A DNA stretch of 23,852 nucleotides from Candidatus Babelota bacterium (GTDB lineage: Bacteria; Dependentiae; Babeliae; Babeliales; JABCYS01), in assembly GCA_013290085.1 (NCBI GenBank), contig JABCYS010000001.1:1-23852 (forward strand). The letters are read 5' to 3'. The position numbers and the translations under genes were made by a program. Below the pieces are notes generated by a model, which was not told where the DNA came from, ran no database searches, and was given only the letters and a program-made list of their open reading frames with translations. Positions 15,312 to 22,892 of this stretch are shown piece by piece; the stretch's first letter is position 1; every line of letters begins with the position of its first letter.

Positions 15312-17021
15312 TTAATTAAGCAGTGCTACAGCCTTTTCCAGCACGTGTGGTAACGCGAGCCCAGGCTCCTGTTTTCCATCTTGGTAACGCAGGGTGACGG
15401 CGTTGCTTTCAACTTCTTTATTGCCGATAACCAGCATCCACGGGACTCGTTCAAGTTGTGCATTTTTTATTTTTGCCGATATTTGGTCAGAAGAGTGATC
15501 CATTTCTGCGCGAATACCTTTTTCCTGGAGGGCTTGTAAAATCCCTTTGGCATATTCTTTTTGGGCATCGGTAATGGTAAGAATTTTTACCTGAACCGGT
15601 GCTAGCCAAAATGGTAAGTTGCCTTTGTAATGTTCAAGCATGACCGCAAAGAATCGTTCGAGCGACCCGTAAATGGCACGGTGAATCATCACCGGGCGTT
15701 CTTTACTGCCGCCAGAAGCGACATAAGACAAATCAAAATTTGCTGGTTGGCAGAAATCAAGCTGGATAGTGCCTCCTTGCCATTCGCGATGCATGGCATC
15801 AACGAACTTAAATTCAATTTTTGGTCCGTAAAAGGCACCTTCGCCTTCTTGAAGGGTGTAGGGTACTTGTGCCAGGTTGAGCGCATTTTTTAAGGCGGCA
15901 ATAGCTTTTTCCCATAACGCATCATCGCCCATGGCAGTTTCAGGCTTGGTTGATAATGCAACCTTCACCTTTTCAAACCCATACTTTTTTAATACGCGGA
16001 AGGTGAGGTTAATGGTATTCAGAATTTCTTGTTCTATTTGATCTGCGGTACAGAAAATATGTGCGTCATCAATGGTAAATGCCCGTACGCGCAGAAGGCC
16101 ATGAAGAACACCGGACAATTCGTACCGGTGAACAAGCCCAAATTCTGATAGCCGTAAAGGTAACTCTCTAAATGAGCGAGGGCGTTCTCTAAAAATGAGA
16201 ATAGCCCCAGGGCAGTTCATAGGTTTAACGGCGAGATTTTTTTCTTCTTCCTCTATCCTGCAGAAATACATTTTGTCTTTATAAAAATCCCAGTGCCCTG
16301 ACTGGTGCCAAAGCTCATCGCTTAAAATGATAGGGGTTTGAATTTCCAGATATCCCTCTTTTTCAAGTTCCTTGCGCAAGTAATGAACCATGCTCAAAAG
16401 AATGGTTTTTCCTTTGGGGTGGAAGAAAGGAAAGCCAACGCCTTCATCATGAAAGGAGAAAAGATCCAATTGCTTACCAAGGCGGCGATGATCATAGGTT
16501 TGTACTTCGAGGCGTAAGCGTTCGAAATCCTCAAGTTCCTTGGCAGTAAAAAAAGCGGTACCGGTGATGCGCTGTAAAGCCTGGTTGTTGCGGTCGGCGC
16601 GCCAGTAGGCGCCTGAAATACCCAGGAGTTTAAAATATTTAATGTCACCGGTTTTTGCTACGTGGCCGCCGCGGCAAAGGTCTACAAAATCACCTTGTCG
16701 TGAAAGGCCGACCGTATCCCCCGGTATTTGTTCAATGAGTTCTAGTTTGAAGGGATTATTTTTAAAGATCCTACGTGCTTCTTCTTTTGAAATTTGGGTA
16801 TGTTCAAGGGGGAAATTCTTTTGTGCAAGTTCTCGCATGCGGATCTCAATAGGGCCAAGGTCTTCTTCTTTAAAGTTTTGCGTTGGTAGAAAGTCATAAA
16901 AAAAACCTTCTTCAGTGGCAGGGCCTATAGTTAATTTGGTATCAGGATAAAGTTCGCTTACTGCGTGGCCAAGAAGATGGGCAGCCGAGTGGCGGAGCGT
17001 CATAAGATCTTTGGAAGACAT
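15312..17021 (-). CDS. thrS: Threonyl-tRNA synthetase lacking the N-terminal TGS domain
   Basis: This class II enzyme charges tRNA-Thr. The ATG at 17021 is preferred because GAAGG lies six bases before it; an ATG two codons earlier abuts that GAAGG. The protein has 569 residues, against about 640 usually. It begins directly with the editing domain: HSAAH (about 11-15) and CRGGH (about 116-120) are its zinc-like motifs. The catalytic core has motif 1 around HPKGKTILLSMVHYLRKEL, the NCPG cysteine, motif 2 around FGLVHRYELSGVL, DDAHIF, and motif 3 IHRAIYGSLERFFAVMLEH. The anticodon-binding domain follows. Cys and two His zinc ligands are present. The roughly 60-residue TGS domain is absent. No T-box leader is visible in the gap upstream. 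Confidence 0.94.
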   Translation of the reverse strand: MSSKDLMTLRHSAAHLLGHAVSELYPDTKLTIGPATEEGFFYDFLPTQNFKEEDLGPIEIRMRELAQKNFPLEHTQISKEEARRIFKNNPFKLELIEQIPGDTVGLSRQGDFVDLCRGGHVAKTGDIKYFKLLGISGAYWRADRNNQALQRITGTAFFTAKELEDFERLRLEVQTYDHRRLGKQLDLFSFHDEGVGFPFFHPKGKTILLSMVHYLRKELEKEGYLEIQTPIILSDELWHQSGHWDFYKDKMYFCRIEEEEKNLAVKPMNCPGAILIFRERPRSFRELPLRLSEFGLVHRYELSGVLHGLLRVRAFTIDDAHIFCTADQIEQEILNTINLTFRVLKKYGFEKVKVALSTKPETAMGDDALWEKAIAALKNALNLAQVPYTLQEGEGAFYGPKIEFKFVDAMHREWQGGTIQLDFCQPANFDLSYVASGGSKERPVMIHRAIYGSLERFFAVMLEHYKGNLPFWLAPVQVKILTITDAQKEYAKGILQALQEKGIRAEMDHSSDQISAKIKNAQLERVPWMLVIGNKEVESNAVTLRYQDGKQEPGLALPHVLEKAVALLN

Positions 17022-17082
17022 GGACATCCTTCAATAATGGGTATCAATGAGTGTCCAAGTGTAGCACAATTTGTGCGCAGGC

Positions 17083-17116
17083 AAAAAAAGATCCGCTGGC
17101 AAGAGCAGGTCTTTTG
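17083..17116 (-). terminator. Terminator after the RING-H2 gene
   Basis: On the minus strand AAAGACCTGCT pairs imperfectly with AGCGGATCTTT around the loop CTTGCC, and a run of seven T follows (plus strand A-run 17083-17089). It lies 24 bases after the stop at 17140 and separates this operon from thrS. Confidence 0.65.
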
Positions 17117-17139
17117 AAATGTCTGTGTAAAAAGGAATA

Positions 17140-17877
17140 TTATTGTTGAAGAAGACGTTTCATTATTTGGTTGATTCGTTCCGATAGGGCCTGGTATTCC
17201 GGTTGGGAAGCATGTCTTCGTGCGGCTATTAGCTGCATCTCATACAACCATAGATGAGGTAATAGGGTGCGAGTATGCTCAATCAAATCTGCATTAATGG
17301 CGGGAAGTTCGTTCATTTCTTTTGCAATACTGAGTAGGCGCTTATGAAGAGCCATGTAAGTTGCGTTATTCTGCAAGCTTGGTAGCGGCATAGAAGCCGC
17401 GGGCACTTTCAGGCTATCAACGCGTGCGGCTTTTAAAGCTTCAGCCCAATGCTTGCAGACAGGTTCCAGTTCTTGATTAGATGCATTAAGTAATGCGGGT
17501 GTTTCAAAGTCAGACATCTCGATTCGTAATGCCCCAGCAAGGTTCCCTAGTTTTAAAAATTTTTCATAAGCCGCCTGGTTATTCTCCCTATAAACTTTTC
17601 GTAATTGACTGACGTCGGCATCCGTAACCTCTGCGCGGCAGAGTGGACAGCGCACATTATTGCTATCAGCTGTGGCAAGCCAATGGTCTACACAAGCTTT
17701 ATGAAAAATGTGTTTGCATGATAATTGCCTAATCGGCCTTGCGTCAACTTCTGAGCAGAGACTACACGTTACTTCGATAGCCGGTGCCTTTCCATGCCCC
17801 TTCGGATCCATGGCGATGCTGGTTAAGGTTATCATGGCGAGGGTGGTTAGAAAAAGCGTTTTTTGTTTGTAAGTCAT
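17140..17877 (-). CDS. Secreted RING-H2 zinc-finger protein (putative E3 ubiquitin ligase-like effector)
   Basis: The 245-residue protein has an N-terminal hydrophobic signal (6-22) followed by a complete RING-H2 finger at 38-80: C38, C41, C54, H56, H59, C62, C77, C80, spaced C-x2-C-x12-C-x-H-x2-H-x2-C-x14-C-x2-C. The residues that contact E2 enzymes in eukaryotic RINGs have good equivalents: L40, W66 and P78 (CPLC). RING-H2 proteins are mainly eukaryotic E3 ligases; a bacterial cell has no ubiquitin, so action in a host is inferred. Residues 90-245 are helical with no known domain and may bind the substrate. The start overlaps the upstream gene's stop (ATGA), with AAGGAGC as Shine-Dalgarno, so translation is coupled. 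The RING call is firm; export and ligase activity are not shown. Confidence 0.82.
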   Translation of the reverse strand: MTYKQKTLFLTTLAMITLTSIAMDPKGHGKAPAIEVTCSLCSEVDARPIRQLSCKHIFHKACVDHWLATADSNNVRCPLCRAEVTDADVSQLRKVYRENNQAAYEKFLKLGNLAGALRIEMSDFETPALLNASNQELEPVCKHWAEALKAARVDSLKVPAASMPLPSLQNNATYMALHKRLLSIAKEMNELPAINADLIEHTRTLLPHLWLYEMQLIAARRHASQPEYQALSERINQIMKRLLQQ

Positions 17878-18281
17878 AGTTGCTCCTTATTTAAAACAGT
17901 TGTCTTCTTTTTCTCTTGAGGACGCAGAGTCGCCTTTGCTTTTTGTGTGCAGTAGATGGCAAGTCGTGCGTTAAGGTAGGCGAAAAAGGCATATGCTGAA
18001 AGAGCAGAGGCCCCACGAGCAAGCGCTCCGGCAAATCTCAGATTTGTTTCGAAGTTATACATGTTTTGTGCGTTCCATCTTATCTCATGTGGATCTTGAT
18101 TAACATAGTTTTTAGCTAGCAGTACCGAACCTATTGCAGCCAATCCAGTCAATGCGGTGCCCCCTGCGTACAGAGTCGCTAAGCCATATTTCTTTGCGGT
18201 ATCAAGTTTTGTTGGCGTTTTTGCTTGGGTTGCTACGCAAGTCAACAAAAGGCCTACTAAGATAGTGTTTTTATAGTTCAT
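17874..18281 (-). CDS. Small membrane protein of a paralogous family, operon partner of the RING gene
   Basis: The 135-residue protein has a signal-like N-terminus (MNYKNTILVGLLLTCVATQA), a second hydrophobic stretch (31-56, starting KYGLATLYAGG) and a third (88-110), then a basic tail. It is a paralogue of the protein at 23066-23524: both start MNYK, have a signal ending in QA, and share A-K-K-Y-G-L-A-x-L-Y-x-G-G-x-x-L-x-G. No known family is recognised. Shine-Dalgarno AAGGGGA precedes the ATG. Its last codons contain the Shine-Dalgarno of the RING gene and the stop overlaps that start by four bases, so the two are translated together. It may anchor or assist its partner, but this is only context. 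Confidence 0.7.
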   Translation of the reverse strand: MNYKNTILVGLLLTCVATQAKTPTKLDTAKKYGLATLYAGGTALTGLAAIGSVLLAKNYVNQDPHEIRWNAQNMYNFETNLRFAGALARGASALSAYAFFAYLNARLAIYCTQKAKATLRPQEKKKTTVLNKEQL

Positions 18282-18330
18282 GTATTCCCCTTATTTAAAG
18301 CATTTATTATTAGATGGGCTGATTATCCTT

Positions 18331-18358
18331 ACTATAAACAAAGAAATTCCTATTGCAA
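18331..18358 (-). promoter_or_regulatory. Promoter of the small-membrane-protein/RING operon
   Basis: On the minus strand TTGCAA (18353-18358) and TATAGT (18331-18336) are 16 bases apart, matching the consensus at 4/6 and 5/6. The predicted start is about 42 bases before the ATG at 18281. The rest of the divergent gap to phoH (18359-18559) shows no gene. Confidence 0.45.
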
Positions 18359-18559
18359 AAGGATACTTTTCTATATGAAACCTTTTACCCCTGTCCAATG
18401 AGTCTGATATTTTCACTGTGTAGTAATTCTTTGGTTTAAGTTGTGACGGAAAATTTATGTTCCAATAACTGAAGAGGGGATAAAAAATTCTCTGGTTTCA
18501 TACGCGCTACTTTTAATAGTATGTTAAACGAGGAAGTATAACCTTTAAAAGGAGAGTAT

Positions 18560-19951
18560 ATGACAGAAGAAAAGCTTTTTTTGCTAGACACCAATGTACT
18601 TATTCACGATCCTAAAGCTTTATTCAATTTTGGAGAGCATACCGTAGGTATTCCTTTTGCAGTACTCGAAGAATTAGACCAGTTTAAAGGAGAGTCTTCC
18701 GATAGAGGCTTTGCGGCACGAGATGTCATTAGAGAGCTTGATAGTTTACGCAAACGTGGCTTTTTAGGGGATGGGGTAAAACTTGATACGGGGGGAAAGA
18801 TTCGGGTCTTATTTGCGACGAGCGAACAATTCCTTCCTGCTTTTTTAGATACGCCCGATAACGAAATCATCTGCACGGCCATGAGTTTAAAAAAGCAAAA
18901 TATCAATGTTCATTTCGTATCCAAAGATTTGAATGCCCGGGTTAAGGCCGATTGCCTTGGCATACCAACCGAGGATTATAGCAGGGGCAAAGTATCCGAT
19001 AGAGATATTTATCGCGGATGGGTGAGCGTGGAAGCCGCTGCGGTACAATTAAAAAAACCGCAACCAGAAGAGTTGGATGAGCTGTTATTAGTCTATGATC
19101 TTTCACCAAATGAATTCGTTTTTTTACAGGCTCGGAATAACCCATACAATTTCCGTATCTTTCGCTATTTGGGTGGAAAACGTTTTAAACCAGTTGATCA
19201 ACCCTCTCTTATGTGGCCAGTAACTGCTCGTAATCCGCAGCAGCTGATGGCCCTAGACCTACTTTTTGATCCTGAAGTAAAAATGGTAAGCCTCATTGGG
19301 CCTGCAGGTACCGGTAAAACCTTCCTTGCCTTGCTGGCAGGATTACACCAAATATTAGCAAGCGATATGTATCGCAAGGTGCTGGTATCTCGTCCTGTTA
19401 TCCCTCTCGGCCCTGATATCGGGTTCTTGCCAGGGGACATACAAGAAAAATTGAGAAGCTGGATGCAACCCATGTATGACAACATTGATTTTCTTGCTCA
19501 TGCAGTAAACGTGGGTGCTCACATGGAACAAGTGTCTGAAGATGGAGATTATAAACGCCGCCAAAGAAAATGGAAAAAACGTGACCGCGTAGCCGATCAA
19601 GGAAGCGCTACTCTGAGGTCTCTTGATCAATTGGTACGCGAAGGATTAGTGAGCTTGGAGGCTATTACCTACATGCGTGGGCGTTCTATACCGTACCAAT
19701 ACGTCCTCATCGATGAAGTGCAAAACCTCAGCCCTCATGAAGTTAAAACATTAGTAAGTCGTATTGGTGAGGGCAGTAAAATTATATTGGCAGGCGACCC
19801 GTTCCAAATAGATGCGCCCTATCTTGATGTAAGCTCAAATGGTTTGGTAGTAGCTACGAGAAAGTTTAAGGGACAATCATTATTCGGTGCTGTGTTCTTA
19901 GAAACAAGTGAGCGTAGTGAATTGAGTAAGCTTGCCGGCTTATTGATGTAA
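18560..19951 (+). CDS. phoH: PIN-domain PhoH-family ATPase (PhoH2/YlaK-type)
   Basis: The 463-residue protein joins an N-terminal PIN ribonuclease domain (about 5-140; acidic residues D10, E38, D100 and D123) to a C-terminal PhoH P-loop domain. Walker A is GPAGTGKT (247-254) and Walker B LIDEVQN (383-389), with GDPFQID downstream as sensor-like motif. PhoH2 proteins in other bacteria have RNA helicase and RNase activities; this arrangement predicts an RNA-directed enzyme. The Shine-Dalgarno AAAAGGAG precedes the ATG. It is a single-gene transcript, divergent from the RING operon and convergent with the AAA gene. No antitoxin-like gene is beside it. Confidence 0.92.
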   Translation: MTEEKLFLLDTNVLIHDPKALFNFGEHTVGIPFAVLEELDQFKGESSDRGFAARDVIRELDSLRKRGFLGDGVKLDTGGKIRVLFATSEQFLPAFLDTPDNEIICTAMSLKKQNINVHFVSKDLNARVKADCLGIPTEDYSRGKVSDRDIYRGWVSVEAAAVQLKKPQPEELDELLLVYDLSPNEFVFLQARNNPYNFRIFRYLGGKRFKPVDQPSLMWPVTARNPQQLMALDLLFDPEVKMVSLIGPAGTGKTFLALLAGLHQILASDMYRKVLVSRPVIPLGPDIGFLPGDIQEKLRSWMQPMYDNIDFLAHAVNVGAHMEQVSEDGDYKRRQRKWKKRDRVADQGSATLRSLDQLVREGLVSLEAITYMRGRSIPYQYVLIDEVQNLSPHEVKTLVSRIGEGSKIILAGDPFQIDAPYLDVSSNGLVVATRKFKGQSLFGAVFLETSERSELSKLAGLLM

Positions 19952-19953
19952 GC

Positions 19954-19980
19954 AATGAGGGCCCAAGAAGGGCCCTCATT
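19954..19980. terminator. Perfect hairpin between convergent phoH and AAA genes
   Basis: AATGAGGGCCC (19954-19964) and GGGCCCTCATT (19970-19980) are exact inverted copies around a 5-base loop. The position between convergent stops (19951 and 20007) suggests a bidirectional terminator. No T-run follows on either strand, so it may work by structure, or instead protect 3' ends. Confidence 0.65.
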
Positions 19981-20006
19981 GTATCTGTGTAGTTGCGTAT
20001 AAAACT

Positions 20007-21947
20007 TTACTCTAATTTTGCCGCATCTGGTATTGCTTCCAGCTCAACCTTAGAATTTTGCAACGCAGCCTTATAATCTTGTTCATCAGCTATAGTGCGA
20101 CCGTTATAAGAGGCTATCATTTGTGCCGTATCAATAATATTCACAATCTGTGCTCCGCTATAGCCAGTAGTTTCTTTAATGAGCCAGTTCATATACTTTT
20201 TATGCTCATTAGGTAAAAAGGATTCAAAAAATTCCCTTCGGCCTTCTGCATTTGGTTGAGCAATAAGCAGTTTTCTATCTATGCGGCCAGGACGAAGCAG
20301 GGCAGGATCAAGGTTCTTATAATGGTTTGTGGTTATAATAATCAAGATATGTATAAATGGATTGCGCTTTTCAATACCATCAAAAATGGTAAGGAGATTT
20401 GAAAGAGCCTTTGATCTTTGTGGATCAAGTACACCATTTTGACGATTACCTGTTACGGCATCAATTTCATCAATATAAATGATTGCTGATTTTTCAGGAC
20501 GTTTCGATGCCGCCTCTTCAGCCATACGAATAATCGCAAGTACTTTTTCTTTTGAATTTTCGCTAAACATATCGTCTGCGCTAACTTCAATAAATGGAGC
20601 ACCTGATTCCTTTGCAACTGCACGAGCTAGCAATGTTTTACCAGTTCCTGGAGGCCCGTACATTAAGACTGATCGTGTACCACTTGCGCCATTGTGATAG
20701 CGGAATGGATTACGCAAATAATCAACCAACATTTTCATTTCTCGTTCAATCAGATCATGTTGGCCTTTAATTTGATCAAAACCTATGTTTTTTTCATAAT
20801 TAATTTTCATGCGCCGCATCTCTTGCTGAACCTTTTTTTCTTGTTCTATCTTTTGTTTTTCCTTAATACGATTCTCATATTCTGGTAGCTGCGCTTCTTC
20901 AGCAACGTTTCCTAACGCGTAAAACAGAGGTAGAAGCATTGCTGGTCGTGCAGCCCAGGCTAATTCTCCGGCAATTTTAAGAGGAGACTTAAAGCCTACA
21001 TAACGATAACATCTACGTTCGCAATTGTTGCCGCTACATCTAGGAGCCCATTGCGGGTCATAATTATCCCATTGCTGGTTATAACCCCGTTGATTCGCAG
21101 AACTCTGTTGATTCGCAGTATGCTCTCCATTACAAATATTTGCACTATAGGGTTGTTTGCATGGGTTATCTCTTACTTCCCGTGGCTGCTCACCGTTTAG
21201 TCTCCCCATAAAACTTGGGCTTTGTATGTAAACTTGGTCGTCTCTGTTATGGACAACTTCTTTATATTCTGAACCTATTTGCCTGTGTGGGTGAGAATAC
21301 ATTTCATGACTATAGTTTGCAGCAATGATAGTACCCCACAACACTGCTAATGCGGGACCCACACCAAAGCTTATAAGTTTTGGCGCAATCTTGGTTGAAA
21401 TAAAATTATAAAAAAGAAATTTCTTAAGACGAAGAGCATACGGTTCAAGTGGCTTAATAGAATTGAATCGTTTTTCCAAGGCCGTAACAGCGTCTTTGAG
21501 TGTGGCGACCTGACGTTCTATCGGAAGTGAAATATCAATTTTTTCCGGGAAGCGCATAAAATATTTATTAGTTACACCAAACTTTCGACAAAGTCCTAAC
21601 ACATAATTACCAAAAACCGTTAGAGCTTCTTGAGGTGCAGGGGTGTTTGAGTAGAGCAATGAGCGAGTTTGATTTATTACAGGAAGATAAGAGTGCTCAA
21701 CCTCTTTTACGATGAGTTGTGCTTTCTTGGAAAGAGAAGCGTTTTCAGCCTTATTTTTAACTGTTTTAGAAATCAAGTTGTAACTGATAAATGCAAAATG
21801 TTGCGCTATTGTTGAAACTGCTTGAACAGTGGGATAGCTTTTTTGTTTGGAGTTTTTTACATCTAAGTCCATAGCCTTCAATGAGGGAAGACCCGAACAA
21901 AGAATGATTAGACTAAAGACTATATTTTTTTGGATGTGAGAAAGCAT
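20007..21947 (-). CDS. FtsH-like AAA+ ATPase with N-terminal signal sequence and no protease domain
   Basis: The 646-residue protein starts with a signal-like segment (8-25, KAM at 24-26). A helical region follows, then a hydrophobic stretch (about 190-210), a Gln/Asn-rich loop with six cysteines (C263, C272, C304, C309, C313 and nearby), a second hydrophobic stretch (326-348), a charged coiled coil (354-390), and a classical AAA domain (390-630): Walker A GPPGTGKT (431-438), Walker B YIDEID (491-496), arginine fingers R552 and R555. No HEAGH follows. AAA proteins need ATP, so the domain should face the cytoplasm or a host compartment; membrane topology cannot be decided here. Eukaryotic ATAD3/BCS1 and FtsH are distant analogues. 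The Shine-Dalgarno is GAGGT. It occupies the place where yidC often follows yidD. Confidence 0.8.
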   Translation of the reverse strand: MLSHIQKNIVFSLIILCSGLPSLKAMDLDVKNSKQKSYPTVQAVSTIAQHFAFISYNLISKTVKNKAENASLSKKAQLIVKEVEHSYLPVINQTRSLLYSNTPAPQEALTVFGNYVLGLCRKFGVTNKYFMRFPEKIDISLPIERQVATLKDAVTALEKRFNSIKPLEPYALRLKKFLFYNFISTKIAPKLISFGVGPALAVLWGTIIAANYSHEMYSHPHRQIGSEYKEVVHNRDDQVYIQSPSFMGRLNGEQPREVRDNPCKQPYSANICNGEHTANQQSSANQRGYNQQWDNYDPQWAPRCSGNNCERRCYRYVGFKSPLKIAGELAWAARPAMLLPLFYALGNVAEEAQLPEYENRIKEKQKIEQEKKVQQEMRRMKINYEKNIGFDQIKGQHDLIEREMKMLVDYLRNPFRYHNGASGTRSVLMYGPPGTGKTLLARAVAKESGAPFIEVSADDMFSENSKEKVLAIIRMAEEAASKRPEKSAIIYIDEIDAVTGNRQNGVLDPQRSKALSNLLTIFDGIEKRNPFIHILIIITTNHYKNLDPALLRPGRIDRKLLIAQPNAEGRREFFESFLPNEHKKYMNWLIKETTGYSGAQIVNIIDTAQMIASYNGRTIADEQDYKAALQNSKVELEAIPDAAKLE

Positions 21948-22100
21948 GGGGTAACCTCATTTAAAGCAAGAATTCATAGCTATTTATGTAATATTAAAGC
22001 CTTCAATTTCTTTATCAAGGGGCCCCCCGGCCGCATTCTACCTGTAACGCAACGTTTATTTTTTGGGGACGAAGATTTCAGGGCCGAAAGTTGGCTGGCC

Positions 22101-22298
22101 TTAATTGTCCCGATAAAACCTATACAGGGGGGAACATAAAAGCAGTCGCTTGGTGATGGCAAAGAGTGCGACAAAGAGATTTTTCTCTTTAAGTTGCACT
22201 ACCGCAAAATTGCCACAGGTTAACTCAAATTTACACTGTGCGGGTCCAAGCATGGGACGAAGGCCTCGTAAAAGTGCAATTAACAGCTGATTAATCAT
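22101..22298 (-). CDS. yidD: Membrane protein insertion efficiency factor YidD
   Basis: The 65-residue protein has the YidD layout: hydrophobic start (MINQLLIALLRG), LRPMLGPAQCKFELTC around residues 13-28, and LLLCSPLYRF at 52-61. The cysteines C22, C28 and C55 correspond to conserved positions; the usual CSxYA after the second cysteine reads CGNFA. YidD supports YidC-dependent membrane insertion. Its start overlaps the rnpA stop by four bases (ATGA), the classical rpmH-rnpA-yidD order. The next gene in this position is usually yidC; here a 153-base gap and an unrelated AAA gene follow. Confidence 0.85.
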   Translation of the reverse strand: MINQLLIALLRGLRPMLGPAQCKFELTCGNFAVVQLKEKNLFVALFAITKRLLLCSPLYRFYRDN

Positions 22299-22621
22299 GC
22301 GATTGCCTGTTGAATTAAGATTTTCAACTCTTCAAATGGGAGCGATGCTATTTCAGGTGATTTTGCTAGAAAAATAAAATCTGAACCTTGAGTATATCCC
22401 TTTTCTGCAACAAAAAGTTCTTTTACTCGACGCCGCAACTTATTACGGTGTACGGCATTACCAACACGCCTTGGAACAACAATGAGGATCTTGCCCTCGC
22501 TATGCTTAGTAGGAGCTTTGCGAATATCTACAAAAGGGGTTGTTATGACCGAGCGGGCAACTTTAAAAAGCTCCCGGATCTCGTGGGTTGAAAATGAGGT
22601 TAGATTTCGAATAGTGGTCAT
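22295..22621 (-). CDS. rnpA: Ribonuclease P protein component
   Basis: The 108-residue protein carries the RnpA signature RVGNAVHRNKLRRRVKELF in its centre and the usual VPRRVGN strand before it. It binds the RNase P RNA and helps mature tRNA 5' ends. It follows rpmH after 40 bases and precedes yidD with overlap. No Shine-Dalgarno is visible before the ATG; a terminator-like hairpin lies directly upstream instead, so initiation may depend on rpmH translation or the RNA fold. Confidence 0.93.
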   Translation of the reverse strand: MTTIRNLTSFSTHEIRELFKVARSVITTPFVDIRKAPTKHSEGKILIVVPRRVGNAVHRNKLRRRVKELFVAEKGYTQGSDFIFLAKSPEIASLPFEELKILIQQAIA

Positions 22622-22628
22622 GGTAGTG

Positions 22629-22654
22629 AAAAAGGCGCACGTGGTGTGCGCCTT
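22629..22654 (-). terminator. Attenuator-like hairpin between rpmH and rnpA
   Basis: On the minus strand AAGGCGCAC and GTGCGCCTT pair perfectly (22632-22640 with 22646-22654) around a 5-base loop, and the stem runs into TTTTT. It ends only eight bases before the rnpA ATG. Partial termination here would lower rnpA expression relative to the abundant L34. A terminator at this place is known in E. coli. Confidence 0.7.
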
Positions 22655-22661
22655 CTAAATT

Positions 22662-22817
22662 TTAGCTAGTTTTTTTACGAGCTCGAACGGTAAGCCGTTT
22701 TCTGCCCTTTGCGCGTCGGCGATTTACAATCGTACGACCATCTTTTGTTGCCATACGTTTTCTAAAGCCGTGCTTTTTATTACGTTTTTTTCTTTTGAGT
22801 TTAAAAGTAACTGACAT
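22662..22817 (-). CDS. rpmH: 50S ribosomal protein L34
   Basis: This short frame encodes 51 residues: [20 protein letters not shown], then [20 protein letters not shown] and LTV near the end, the L34 pattern of GFRxRMxTxxGRxVxxRRRxKGRxxL. L34 is a component of the large ribosomal subunit. The usual length is 44-46, so this form has a slightly longer N-terminus and C-terminus. AAGGA precedes the ATG. It heads the rpmH-rnpA-yidD cluster. dnaA, often beside rpmH, is not adjacent. Confidence 0.95.
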   Translation of the reverse strand: MSVTFKLKRKKRNKKHGFRKRMATKDGRTIVNRRRAKGRKRLTVRARKKTS

Positions 22818-22864
22818 AGGTGAATTTCCTTATGAGAACTTAGTAATCTTGAAATGATAGCCCA

Positions 22865-22892
22865 ATTGTAAAGAAAAATAAGATTTTTTCAA
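22865..22892 (-). promoter_or_regulatory. Promoter of the rpmH operon
   Basis: TTGAAA (22887-22892) and TACAAT (22865-22870) on the minus strand are 16 bases apart; each is a 5/6 match. The predicted start is about 40 bases before the L34 ATG. Confidence 0.55.

Noticed and set aside
17022..17139. T-box leader regulating thrS
   Set aside because: The space is short, already holds a terminator for the RING gene, and shows no specifier-loop or T-box consensus.
21980..22174. A 64-codon minus-strand frame overlapping yidD
   Set aside because: It overlaps yidD in a different frame, has no signal or family resemblance, and yidD is well supported.
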